Assembly (NCBI GenBank): GCA_023846275.1
Contig: CM043869.1
Span: 21,001,275-21,065,274 of the forward strand
DNA: 64,000 bases
DNA from: Vanilla planifolia
Lineage: Eukaryota; Streptophyta; Magnoliopsida; Asparagales; Orchidaceae
Direction of reading: 5' to 3'
Below the pieces are notes generated by a model. That model searched no databases and had not been told where the DNA came from. It saw nothing but the letters and a program-made list of their open reading frames with translations. Position numbers and translations under genes: made by a program. Positions 37,616 to 49,736 of the stretch are shown here, one piece after another (the stretch's first letter is position 1; each line of letters opens with the position of its first letter).

Positions 37616-40600
37616 ATATTAAAAAAGTTATTTATTTTTTTAATGTAAAATAGTTTTTACTTGATATTTTGGTATTCCAAGTAAAAATATTATAATTCTT
37701 ACCTAATTTTATAACCATGAAAGTTACACTCATTCTCTTGAGTATATTGGAATGCAACAGTTTGGTAAACTTTATCTATCGAGCTACATTCATATGTTCT
37801 TTATTTTCTTATATTATATTGCTTTAATTTGTATAATTATAAGTTTAATAATTATTTACTTTATAATAAAATAATAGCTTATGATTATTTTTGTTCTTTT
37901 ATTTTGATATTTCTTAATAATAAAATATGTGTTCTGATTAAGATGAAACAAAAGTCATTAAACTCGACTTCATGGGCACCACCTAATTAAAAATTCTTTT
38001 TTTATAATCTTTAAATATTTATTTTCAATCATTTTGGCACTCTTTAAGAGGTATTTTATTTTCTACCTAGTTTGACGATTGACAATGTTACACCAGCCAC
38101 CAAATCAACTTGAAATTAAATGTTCCTATACAATTTATTTCAATACTTTAAATTGTTTGCTTTGATTTTCTTATGTTTCTATGAAGCTCTAAATCTTCTC
38201 ACTTGTAACCTTACAACTCTATAGTCTTGTTGTATTACATTATTTTAATTTATCTGACTTTAGCTTTAACATATATTTACATAATATTAAAATAACGATT
38301 AATTATTACATTTATTTAATTACTTTTGTTATTTCAAAAAATTACAAACAAGTTTCAATGGAGATGAAACAAATACCATTATTGTCATCTTATAGAGTTC
38401 CACTCAATTAAAATTTCATTTCTTATAATTTTAAAAAAAATATTTTCAAAAGTATTTATATGCTTTGCAAGTCATTTCAATCCAAACCTCATGTGATAGT
38501 CAATGGTACTGCATTAGATCTTCTTAGAATCTTGGATCACAATTTTTCTGTAATATTTATCACTTTTCCACAAATTGTTTTATTTGATTAGGATATATGA
38601 CTTATTAACTTTGCCTCTCCTCCAATGTGACCCTTTAATCAATTTTACTAGTTGTAATACATTATTTTAATTTAACTCATTTCAATTATAATATATATTT
38701 ACTTATTATTAAGATGATACTTTATTATTATTTATGATTATTTTTTTTGTAATTCATATTTTCTATAAAATGTGTTTTGAATGAGATGAAAAAAAAGTTG
38801 GTTTTATTTGTCTTGATATGCTATAACTAATTAAATATTTTTTTTAAATTTTAATATATTTTTTATTATATTTTTTCTTTCTTTATAAGATGTTTTTACT
38901 GATACTTGATTCCATCATTGAGGATGTTATACTTGATCTCCTTAGTACCTTGGCGGATAACTTTACCATATATGTTTTTTAAATAATTTAGCTTTTTTGA
39001 TCAAAGATTTTTCTTTAGTTTGGATATATTATTATGAAACTCTAACTTTCTATGGTGTGACATTTACATAGTTTTTTTTAGATATTATAAATTCTTTTAG
39101 TGTATCTTATTTTAGCTTTATTATATATTTATTAAATATTTAAAACACTAATTTATTATTATTTATACTTATTTAAATTGATATTTTATAATAAATCCAA
39201 ATAAGTTCTAATTGAGACATATCAAACATCATTACCTTTCTAGTTTAATAAGTTGTATAAATGTAAATATTTTATTACCATGGTTTTTGCACTCTTATAA
39301 GATATTTTGATTCCTACAATGTTGTTGCACACATCCTCCATTGTATTTTTGAATGCAACTTTTTTGAAATAATTTATCTCATTTCATAAAAAAATATTTT
39401 ATTATATTATTGTGAAACTCAAATTCTCTACACATGTAAATTTAATATTTCTTAGATTTTGTTATATTATATTTTTTTTAAATTTATTATGTTAGTATTT
39501 TGGAATACAACTTTTCTCATACAATTTATCTCATTTCTTGAAATGTTTTACTTTTATTTAGTTATATTTTTATGAAACTCAAATTATCCACTCATGTAAA
39601 CATCACTTTGATTTGATCATATTTTTTTGTTTCTATTTATAAACTTTTTAATGTTAATATATATTTACTCTTATTTTTCATTACAATTTACAGTAATTCC
39701 AAGCTAAGTCTAACCAAGATAAAATAGATATTATTGAACTCGTTTACAAGATATCTATTTTATTTAATATACATTTTTTAATTTTAAAATTATTTTTTTT
39801 CTAAGATTTTTGTATGCTTTTTATGATATTTGGATATGTATCATATTTGGATTTCTTGAAATGTTTCACCTTTATTTGGTTATAATTCTATGAAACTCAA
39901 ATTATCTACTCATATTAACTTAACATCACTTTGATTTGGTCATATTTTATTATTTCTATTTATAAACTTTTTAGCATTAACACATGTTTACTCTTATTTG
40001 TCTTTGCAATTTATAGTAATTCCAAGATAAGTCTAACCAAGATAAAATAAATATTATTGAACTCATCTATACGAGATCTATTTTATTAAATACAACTTTT
40101 TGAATTTTAAAATATTTTATTTTTATATTTTTGTATGCTTTTTAAGATATTTTGATTTGTATAATTGAACACAAGTTTCTCGTAAAATTTATCTCATTTC
40201 TACAAAAGTTTCACATTGATTTGGCAATATTGTTATGCAACTCGAAATTTCCTATCATGTGGCATATATATCATTTAGATTTGGTTTTGTTACATAACTT
40301 TTATTTATATCATCTTTGCTTTAATATATATTAATTAAATATTTAAATAATGAAAGATTATTATTTGTGATTATTTATATTGATAATTTGTAGTAATACT
40401 AAATAAGGCTTGATTATCATTAAAAAAACCTGGTTAGTCTCATCTCATTGAGCTCACTTTAATTAAATATTTTGTTTTTATATTTTTAAATATTTTTTTG
40501 TAAAAGTTTTGCATGTTTAAAATATTTTTTTATTTATACATGACTTGATAATCAAGGATACCATACATTATCTCCAGAATGTAATTTTTCTATACAATTA

Positions 40601-41690
40601 TCTCATTTCTTCAAATTGTTTGTTTTGATTTAGTTATATTACTGTATAACCTTAAGTCATCTCCCCTATGAGGATTACATCACTTTGATTTTCTTAGATT
40701 ATGTTGATTTTATTTATCTCTTTGTATTTTAATATATGTTTTCTTAATATTGAAAAGTTTTATTGTTTTTACTATTTATTATTTTCTTCTTTTATAACAA
40801 AAGTCATTGTAGTCATTTAAACAAGTTTTACCTAATTAAAATTTCAATTATGTGTTTTTGAATTATTTATTTTTAATAGTTTGGCATGCTTTCTGAGACA
40901 TTTCTATTCATATGTTATTTGATGATCATAGATGTTACACTATCTTCTTAGGTTTTTTTAATACAACTTTCTTATACGTTTTAATTTTTTTCTTTAAATT
41001 TTTTTCTTAATTTTGTTATGTTAGTAAAAAACTATAACCTTCTTTCGTGTGAGGTCTATCTTGCATTGATTCGGTTATATTACATTGTTTCATTTTATCT
41101 CATCTTAGCTTTAATATATATTTATTTAAAATTGAAATAGTATTTTGTAAATATATATGCTTATTTTTCTTGATAATTCACAATAATCCAATATAATGCC
41201 TAATCAAAATATAACAAATATCATTAGACTCATCTCAAAGAGCTATTTTCATTTTAATAATTATTTTTATATTTTCGAATATGTCATTTTGTTGGCTTTT
41301 TTAATTGCTTACGAAATATTTTAATTTACACCTTATTTGATGCACCATGATGTTATGCTCGATTTCATTTGATTTGGTTATATTATATTTTTTAATTTAT
41401 TATATTTTATTTTTTAAATGTTGACATATTAATTTATTATTTTTTGATAGTTATTTAAGTTAGTATTTTTGAAGTAATTCAAAATAGGGAAAGTTTGAGA
41501 GAGAATAAACTTGGTTACACTCATCCCGATAGGTTTTCTCTAATTAAATATTTATTTTTTAATTGTTCAAATTTTTTTGATTTGTAATTGTTTTTAAACT
41601 AATTTTATGTGATTTTGTTGTATTATATTCTTAATTTATCTTTTTTTTGATTTATTACATATTTATTAAATTTTAAAATATTAATTTATT
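36930..41690 (+). repeat. Diverged tandem (satellite-like) array, period ~400 bp, about 12 units
   Basis: The same ordered phrases recur: TTTGATTTGGTTATATTA..TTT, then TTTAATATATATTTA, then a run of A/T with TTATTATTTAT, then AATxxxxxAxAxGTCTAATCAAGATxAAACAAATATCATTxAACTCATCT, then TTTTTAAATATTTTT, then TTTTGATTxATA..GATGTTACACTTGATxTC, then ATTTATCTCATTTCTT. The GTTACACT-like marker or its neighbours occurs near 37420, 37725, 38090, 38500, 38930, 39330, 40540, 40935 and 41350, with further units near 36995, 39500, 39850 and 40160. Spacing is mostly 310-420 bp. Units are strongly diverged. No coding capacity. Confidence 0.8.
37557..37612. repeat. (TA)n microsatellite
   Basis: Almost perfect alternating A/T for about 55 bp inside the tandem array, marking one unit as interrupted by slippage growth. 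Confidence 0.95.
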
Positions 41691-41699
41691 TAAAGAATT

Positions 41700-42480
41700 A
41701 AGGATGTAGGGATTTTTGTAAACAAAAATTTTAAAGTATTAAATTTTTTGAGTAACCTAAATTTCTCTGAGTTTGGTTTCATTAAAACACTGATGCGTAT
41801 TAGATTTATCTCTACTAACTTCAACAAAAAGAAAATAGTTAATGGAAGCCCGATCGGGGATCGAGGGTGGATGTGGGCACAGGTTTTGGTTGAAGCACCT
41901 AAAAAATCTTGTGTGTATTTCGTTTATTATTAAGAAATTTTATTTCATATATAAAAAAATTTTAAGGTCGAAAATTTTTTTTACTTATTTTTTAAAAGGA
42001 AAATTTGCTTAAATAAACAATTTACTCATCCCCTCTTATTCGTTATGCCTCAAAATGTTTTACAATAAGTTAGACATCTACTTGGTTTTATTGGACATGT
42101 TAATTGCCTTTTGTAATATGATCATTACGTTGTTCCATATATTTGGCTTCATATAAAATTTATTTCGAAGGTTAGGCATATTTTTTCATTTGTTTTGGAT
42201 ATGTGAGCATACCAAATGTTTTGAAACATAATGTATATATTTAATTTTCTATAAAAAGTACATTTCAAAATTATTGTATTAAGAAAAAATAAAAAAATAG
42301 AGGACGTGACACTCGTTCCCAAGAACGGCAAGCTTGGTCACAACAACTATGATCCAATCTTATGCAAATCAAGCAACATGATTACATTATTGTACATGTG
42401 TTTCAAACAGACAAAGATGATTGATAATGAAACAATTGATAACATTGAGATTTATAATTGAGTTCAATTATTAGAAAGGT
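41700..42480. other. A+T-rich interval, nothing recognised
   Basis: A short more GC-rich patch at 41840-41900 (GCCCGATCGGGGATCGAGGGTGGATG) breaks the A/T-rich text; its GATCGGGGATCGAGG resembles words common in plant retroelement LTRs, but nothing else supports that. Confidence 0.3.
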
Positions 42481-42489
42481 TAACTAAAG

Positions 42490-42700
42490 TATTTAATGAA
42501 GTAATCTAAAGCATCCAACATCCTCAAGAAGTTGGTTATTAAGGGTCATGTATTTGACACTTACAAGGATAACATACTTGATTGTCAAGACAACCTTATC
42601 TTGTTTGGATAAAGGATTATAACAATCTCTTCCATAATCTTTACTAAGAAATAATAGTTTCGTTTTCCAAAACAAAATACTTATAACATTATCCAAATTA
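42490..42700 (-). mobile_element. Possible Ty1/copia reverse transcriptase fragment
   Basis: The minus strand has a 67-residue frame with KDYGRDCYNPLSKQDK and, about 20 residues on, NNQLLEDVGCFRLLH. Spacing and residue types resemble the copia RT start (K-G-Y-x-x-x-x-G-I-D-Y-x-E-x-F-x-P-V, then L-D-V-x-x-A-F-L-x-G). Strand agrees with the nearby copia gag. The match is weak, fossil and fragmentary. Confidence 0.35.
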
Positions 42701-42861
42701 TCTATTTAAGTAGAAGGTCTTAAACTAATACATAAGTCACCAAACAGAAAGTATTAATGACACTAAATAATGTGATGAGCCAATATGCAATAAGTATCTT
42801 GAACACCCTACACATTCCAATGGAACTATATATTCATATAACATGAAGATATTGTTTCAAG

Positions 42862-44222
42862 AAAACTCAATATTATTTTTTATTTAATTTTAGTTTATCT
42901 AAACTTATTTTAAATATCATGCCATAACTTAAAATAAAATCTATATATTATATTTCTAATACTAAGTAGTTCTCATGCCATCTGTATGATTTAATGTATG
43001 TACCTTATCATAAAATAAACATATAAAAGTTCCATAGAAATTTAAAAACTATGAGCCAACGTAATACAAATACTTCTTATCAAGATAACTATTGATATAT
43101 TAAAATACAAAATATAAAATGGCTATAAGATATCTTAAATTAAGAATAAATTATCTATTAATTAAATATTATATTTATATTACCATTATCAAACTTTTCT
43201 ACCTAAATTTAAGTTGAAGATTCTTAATCCACTTTCCTTTTCTTTTAGTTTTTCTACAAAGTCATAGATGCATGAACATGAGTTACTCTCTAATCTTTAA
43301 TAATGAAAATATCCAAAATTCCTTAAGATTATATAACCCAAAGTATTCTCTTTACTTTCTCTCTTACTACAAAAACATCAACTATATGATTCTCCCATCG
43401 TGTTGTACAATTTACATCTCACTAAATCATTGCTATTAATTCTTCACTTATTGTATTATATGGCCTCTCCATCAAATTGTGTGATTCCTTCAACTCCCTA
43501 TATATGGTTATCAGAATCCCATCTTACTCATTGACCTTTATCTAATCATATTGTATAAGAAGCTCATGGTACAGTATGATCGGTCCAACTATGATATGAT
43601 TAGACTATTGGACCACATAAAAACCTTTCTTCTTGAACCAACTTAACTCTAATTGTATTATATATTCTCTTAATTGTACGATATATTTATTATCTCGTTA
43701 AACAAATTATGGATAATCATATTGAATATTGAGTCTAATAATATAGTAGACTCACCTCCAAACAAAATCATAGGGCCTAAATTCAATTATATTTTTCTAT
43801 AAGACAACTCTAAACACCCATAATTAATTATCATAGCATTCTTAACTTGTACAATAAAATAAAACCGGTTATTCCATTATAAAAATTAATAAATTCATTG
43901 AAAAAATATAATTTCAACCTTTTTTATTTTCACTCATTGTAGTAGCTTTCTAGTATGTTCTTCCCCTTCTTGATTCTTATTGCAATAATAAGTCTCCTTT
44001 TTGTCTTCCTTACTACTCTCCTTATGACTAACACAATTTTTTATTCTCTTTCTTGTTGTTCTCTTGAATTAAGACTTTCTTCTTCGTCCTTCTCTTTATT
44101 TTCTCTTTTTCTCCTCTTCCTTCATTTTTCTTTCATTAGCTACATCTCTAAAGTACCTAACACTTTGAGTAATAACTTATTTAACAATAATCTTATTAAA
44201 GATAAGTGGCTTAAATTAAAAA
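42862..44222. repeat. Flanking direct repeat X, left copy (matches 51564-52937)
   Basis: Begins at a shared TCAATATTATT..TTTAATTTTAG and runs colinearly to a shared TTAAATTA..ATTATT. Landmarks present in both copies include CCATAACTTAAAATAAAAT, CTACAAAAACATCAACTATATGATT, CAACTCCCTATATATGGTTA, GTAGCTTTCTAGTA and CTTATTTAACAA-like words. Direct orientation. It ends directly against copia gag sequence. Both strands have low-complexity frames rich in Ser/Leu or Glu/Arg, which I do not call as genes. Confidence 0.88.
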
Positions 44223-45168
44223 GTATTATTTGACATTTCTTTTTGCCAAATTTTGTGCTAAACCATTAACATGAAAACTTACCTCATCCCCCAAATCCTT
44301 GGAAGAGGTAGAAGTGCAATCTGAATCACATTTGGTTGCTTTGAAGGCCATGGGTTCTTCCTTCTTCCTTTCATGCTTTAACTTGCTTGTAGAAGCCTCT
44401 TCCATAAGTCTCCTAGTCATCTCTATTTCGATAGTGAGAAGTTCCTCAAAGAGTTCATCCATTGAAATTTTGTTGACATCTTTAGCCACTTTAATAGCTG
44501 TTGCAAGGAGATCATATTCCTTTGGAAAAATTCTCAAAATTTTCCTTACTAGGTCACCATTTTGAGAATGCCCTTCCAAGATTTATCAAGTCATTTGTTA
44601 CGTCATAAAATCTTAAAAACATACTTTTAATACTCTCACTAGGATTCATTCTGAAAAGCTCATAGTCTTTAGTGAGGATGTTGATTTTCATCTCTTTCAC
44701 ATATGAGGTGTCCTAATAAGTTACTTCGAGTTTTGTCCACACCTCAAATGTCGTATGAAAAATTATAATTTGTGTGAATTCATTGAGAGAAATTCCACAA
44801 TGAAGATAGTTCAAGGTCCTAGCATTCAATTGAGCCAATGTTTTATGCTCAACATTAAGCTCATTATAGGGCTTGACTTCATCAGTAAAAGAATTTTTAG
44901 GAAGTTCACAAGGCTTAGTCATAACTTCCAATAATTCTAAATCGATAAATTGAATAAAAATTCTAAAACGGTTTTTCCAATATAAGTAAATTCTTTATTA
45001 AGTAAAGGAGGTCGAATTGAAGAAAAACCTTCACACAAAATTGCATCCATATCAATCAAATAGAAAGCCATAAAACTAAAAATCACAAAACAACGAAGAA
45101 TGTGAGAAAGCCTTCACTTAGCACAAGTGGATCTCCCACGTGATTTGGGATTCCTCTCTCTAATACCA
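44223..45168 (-). mobile_element. Ty1/copia gag and primer-site fossil (copy A)
   Basis: Minus strand, from high to low: a primer-binding-like TGGTATTAGAGAG at 45156-45168 (initiator-Met tRNA type), then a gag region with GFSSIRPPL near 45015, LNARTLNYLHCGISLNEF near 44800, and VRKILRIFPKEYDLLATAIK with DELFEELLTIEIE at about 44430-44550. These are the conserved parts of plant copia gag of the SIRE/Maximus type. It ends abruptly where repeat X begins. It is broken and old. Its 5' LTR would be the LTR at 45170-46979, which is also the 3' LTR of the next copy. Confidence 0.85.
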
Positions 45169-45169
45169 T

Positions 45170-46979
45170 TGATGTTCTTTGTGCTTAAGACAATCCCACA
45201 AGAGGGGAGGGGGGTGAATTATAGAAAATAAAATTTTCTTTCGACTCAAAATTGAGCTTACATCCACCCCAACTGGTGTTGGGAAAAGAACAATAAAATC
45301 ACAAATTTACCAGTGAGGTTTTTTGTAAATTTACCTCAAACCTACTTAAGATTTTACATATGGTTAATCCCAAACCTACTTGAGTTTTTTTGGGCTCAAT
45401 TCAAACCCCAGGCTTTTGCACAATTGCCGGGATGCCCTTACCCAAAAGAAAGAAACACAAAAAATTAGCAAAATTTAAGATAATTTTTAGAGAAATTTGA
45501 GGTACACACAATACCAAAAAGAGGGAGGAATAGAGATTGAAAAATAGTTGAAGCAAGAACCTCCAATTTTGGGGTCCCTTCTTATAGCTTTCACTTTGTG
45601 ACTTTGGAAGCACCGTATGCACTTAGAATTGCTCGATATTATGATTTGAAAGCTTTTAAATCTTAGCAATGGTAACCTCTAGGAGTTCTTCATCATTTCC
45701 TATTTATAGAGCTTAATTTGAGCTCTAAATCCACTCTCAATGGTTCTAAAATGAACAAGCCATTTGGGTAACAGACAAAAAGCATTTACCATTCGATTTC
45801 GAGCTTGAAATTGACATTTCTAATTGAATCTCGAATTTATCATTGGAGATCAATCCTAGCCATTGGATGAAGGTGGCCTTGATCTGGGTAATTGGATGGC
45901 ACGTTGGTTTGCCTGCATGTATTAAAATAATTTGTCCATAAATCAACTAAAGTAGAAACTTACTGCAGTGGTTTCGTATCCTCTTACAGATCTGGCTCGA
46001 TTTCGAATCTCCTGCTTGGCATTTTACTTTGTTATCATGCAATAATTTACCTTGATTAATCTAAGCCATCTAGTCACGCCTGCCCTTCTGCCTTCTTTGA
46101 CAATCAAATGGAAGTTTAGTCCCACATCGTCCAAATGTCTTTATTATGGCTCTCAATAACTCTTTTGGATCATTTGTCTCTCAAGCAATTTGGGGTTGGC
46201 TACTAGACCAAGATTTCATCGCTCGAACCTGGTTGGCTTGATTTTACGCTTGCTCTTGTCAGTTTTCTCTTCGGGCTAAGTTTGCACTTATTAAGTTCAG
46301 CAGCTGCAGGCTGATTTCTCACTTGTTCCATTCAACAGCTCTTTCTACGGCCTTTGGGCTTCGCTCACCCCTTCAAGGTCTACCCAATAATTTTTACTTT
46401 ATTTTATTTTTTAAATACTTAAATCCTGGACGGACCAGCAGTAGAGTCGGGTCAACCCGCCAAACAATTCAGTGAAAACTCCCAAGACTAAAGTTGTTTT
46501 ATAGTGTTTTGTGAGAATTTTTGTGCCAAAATTTTAGTATAAGTATCCAAAATAATTTTATATTATGATAGTATTACAAGTGTCCTAAATGATTATGAAA
46601 AGAAATTCATGAAAAATTATTCCTAAATAATTTTAAAAAATCAAATACTGATGTCTATACTTTTCATTAATAATGCTTTGCCCAAAATTAAAAATTAAAG
46701 AATTATTGAACTTATAACATTTTCAAATAATAATACTACTAGTGTGTCATATCGTCCAACAAATTCAATAAAAATAAGGAGATATTCAAATATAAAGATT
46801 TTGGTGCATGCCTTCAATTTCCTTGAAGCTTGTCATCGCTCCAAAAGTCTTCAAGACCACTATTTTAGACATTTAAAGTTCATGACTTGACTTAATTGAA
46901 TATTAACAATTTCACTTAAAGTAAGCCCATATGAGATTTAAACATTTATGCTTGACTCATCAAACATAAGGGTGTAACA
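45170..46979 (-). repeat. Copia LTR (shared, middle)
   Basis: About 1.81 kb. On the minus strand it starts TGTTACACCCTTATGTTTGA at 46979 and ends CA one base before the primer-binding-like site at 45168. It aligns over its full length with 49737-51563. In the last 150 bp I count differences at roughly one base in ten, so the pair is millions of years old if ordinary plant substitution rates apply. It has the TG..CA ends of an LTR and lies against a purine-rich tract on its upstream side. Confidence 0.87.
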
Positions 46980-46984
46980 ATCTC

Positions 46985-47560
46985 CCTATTTTGACGATGG
47001 AAAGACATAAATGTTTTAAATACAAAATGTGACAAAGAAAATAGAAATATTTTTTAAGGAGGAAATTAAGAATTAACATACTCCACCTATCTTGATGCTC
47101 CCCTAACTCCTAACTATTCTCCCCCTTTGACTCCATCAAAAGGGAGTGAACTCTAAACAATGTATAAAATTCTTAATTGTTCCCTTAATGTTTAAAATTG
47201 CTCTGATGGTAAGGGTTTGGTAAAAATGTCAACCAATTCAAGTTTAATGGGATATACTCTAATTCTACTAATCTTTTGGCCACTTGGTCCCTAATAAAGT
47301 GATATCTAATATCTATGTGCTTGTTCCTAGAATGATGAACTTAATTTTTGGCTAATACTAACGTACTAGTGTTATAAATTCTAATAGGTATATGTGTGAC
47401 TTCTAAACCATAGTCTTGAAGTTGTCTTATTTGAAATCCTAAGAAAATTAAATTTAGCTCACCAATCGTGCTCATTTCAAATTATTTAGTCATAAGATTT
47501 CCAAATTCTCCACATTTCTTTTTTTTTACTACCAAAAATAATATGATCAACATAAATCTA
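46985..47560 (-). mobile_element. Copia reverse transcriptase end and RNase H remnant
   Basis: Part of the two-LTR copia fossil. The minus strand shows a segment like EMSTIGELNLIFLGFQIRQ (RT end, usually E-M-S-M-M-G-E-L..F-F-L-G-L-Q-I-K-Q), then HHSRNKHIDIRYHFIRDQV (RNase H region usually H-S-R-T-K-H-I-D-I-R-H-H-F-I-R-D), then a stretch corresponding to the usual L-A-D-I-F-T-K-P-L. A purine tract follows directly before the LTR. A fossil; no intact frame. Confidence 0.8.
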
Positions 47561-47970
47561 AACATTAGTAAATCATCTTCTAATGATCAAATCCTTTGGA
47601 TGTGAGGTTGCAAATTTTCGTCCTCTATGTATTTTTCCTTTTCAACTTCAAGATTTTCTATTTTTTCTTCATTCTTATTCAAATCTAAGTTGATTACTAA
47701 TTTCATTTCATCCTTTAAATACTTCTCACTAACTAGTTTGATAGACTCATCAAACACAACATATACTATTTCCTCTACCTTATGAGATTCTAGATTAAAG
47801 ATTCTATAAGCTTTTCTAATAGATGAATACCCAAGGTGTGGATTTTTATTTTCTTCTTGATTTTTATTGTATAAGGTGTAAAATCTAAATTAGAAACATA
47901 CCACTAAATGAAATCACCAATTTAAGTTTTATAAATGTTCTAGACCTATCTTAGAATGTCTCCAAATATT

Positions 47971-49320
47971 TTAGAGATATTTTCTTTTAGTCTTATAAGT
48001 TCTACTCTTAAGAACCCAAAAAAGCTTGGGTTGAGCACTAAATAGAGCTTGCATGTTCTCATTCTTAACAATCCATCTAAAATTTTGTTTATGTAAGTAT
48101 ATATATCTTCTAAAAAAGCAATCTTTTATAGTATATTCAGGTTTACAACAATAAAAACAAACAATATTTGATGGCCTAGGCATGCTTATGCATTTAGGTT
48201 TTTTAAAATTAAAGATATGTGAAGAACAATAAGCATGTGAAGCATAAGAAGTATGTGAAGTTTTTCTTAGTCTAGCATGCTCAGAAAATCTTATTTTTCT
48301 TTCAAAAGTAAAATATCATACTTTAAAGAAGTATTCTCAATGATAATGGAAGCCTTTTCATCAAATATATGTTGATTTTATATTCTTTTGTTTCCATCTT
48401 CTTTTATAAAAAAATCATGTAATTCAACTTTTTCTTTGTAAGCCTTTGTCAAATTTTTATGAGCACTCATTAAAGAAGTCAATGCATTAATAATTTCAAT
48501 ATAATTACTTTCTAAAATATCTCTTGTCGAAGTGCTTACCTCATTTTCTTCTTCTTCTTCACTTGATGATATTAAAGATGCCTGATTTGTCATAAAACAA
48601 ATCATCCCTTCTACTCCTCTACTTGAGCTTGAAACATTTGAATCTTTGAAAGCACTCCTTGTAGCTTGGTAAGCTTTCTTTTTCTTCAAGTTCTTCTCCT
48701 TCTTCTTTTCCACTTTCATATGCTTATCCTTATGTTTTGGACATTCTGGTTTAATATGATCGATTTGACCACACTGAAAATAAGTTGCTGGCCTCTTCCT
48801 CTCCTTGTTGCTCATCCTCTTCCATTTCCTATTAAGAAAACTTTTTGTCAAATTTTTTGCTAAACCATTAATATGAAAACTTACCTCATCCTCCAAATTC
48901 ATGGAAGAGGTAGAAGTGGAATTCGAATCACATTTGGTGGCTTTGAAGGCCATGGGTTCTTCTTTCTTCCTTTCATGCTTTAACTTGCTTGTAGAAGCCT
49001 CTTCCATAAGTCACCTAGTCATCTCTATTTTGCCAGTGAGAAGTTCCCCAAGGAGTTCATCCAATGAGAGTTTGTTGACATCTTTAGCCGCTTTAAAAGT
49101 TGTTGCAAGGAGGATCATATTCCTTTGGAAGGATTCTCAAAATTTTCCTTACTATGTCACCATTTGAGAATGCCCTTCCAAGATTTATCAAGCCATTTGT
49201 TACATCATTAAATCATAAAAACATACTTTTAATACTCCTATCTTCGCCTCTTTCACTTGTGCGGTGCCCTTATAAGTTACTTCGAGTTTTTTCCACACCT
49301 CAAATGTCGTATGCAAATTT
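47971..49320 (-). mobile_element. Copia gag with zinc-knuckle-like segments (copy B)
   Basis: Part of the two-LTR copia fossil. The longest frame (48378-49007) includes EASTSKLKHERKKEEPMAFK, shared with copy A, then QCGQIDHIKPECPKHK (CCHC knuckle-like), a Lys-rich stretch, and an acidic Ser/Glu run SSSEEEEENEVSTS. Further downstream, 47971-48183 has CFYCCKPEYTIKDCF, a second knuckle-like segment typical of SIRE-type elements. Fossil with several breaks. Confidence 0.83.
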
Positions 49321-49736
49321 ATAATTTCTTTAAACTAGATAAAATTCCACAATGAAGATAGTTCAATGTCCTAGCATTCAATTGAGCATGGTTTTATGCT
49401 CAACATTAAGCTCACTAAAGGGCTTGACATCATCAGTAAAACAATTTCTAGGAAGTTCACAAGACTTAGTCATAAGTTCCCATAATTCTAAATTGATATA
49501 TTGAATAAAAATCCTAAAACAGTTTTTCTAATATATGTAAAATTCTCCTTTAAGCAAGGGAGGTGGAATTGAAGAAAAAATTTCACACAAGATTGCACCC
49601 ATATCAACAAAAGAGGAAGCCATAAAACCAAAAATCACAAAATCACAAAGAATGTGAGAAAGCCTTCACTTAGCACAAGTGGATCTCCCACGTGATGTTA
49701 CTGACGTAATTTGGGATCCCTCTCTCTCATACCAAT

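Noticed and set aside
36930-41690. CRISPR-like regular repeats
   Set aside because: Units are about 400 bp, strongly diverged and without short conserved direct repeats and spacers; this is a eukaryotic tandem array.
41840-41900. GATCGGGGATCGAGGGTGG patch as a regulatory or LTR element
   Set aside because: It stands out only in composition; there is no second copy in the window and no neighbouring element structure.
43955-44233. Plus-strand hydrophobic 92-codon frame in repeat X (and a Glu/Arg-rich minus frame at 52633-52842)
   Set aside because: The frames occupy a C/T-rich low-complexity stretch, differ in length between the two copies and have no start or motif in common.
44299-44565. 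Plus-strand 88-codon frame (and its twin at 48901-49167)
   Set aside because: Both are antisense shadows of the minus-strand copia gag, which has clear family motifs in the other direction.
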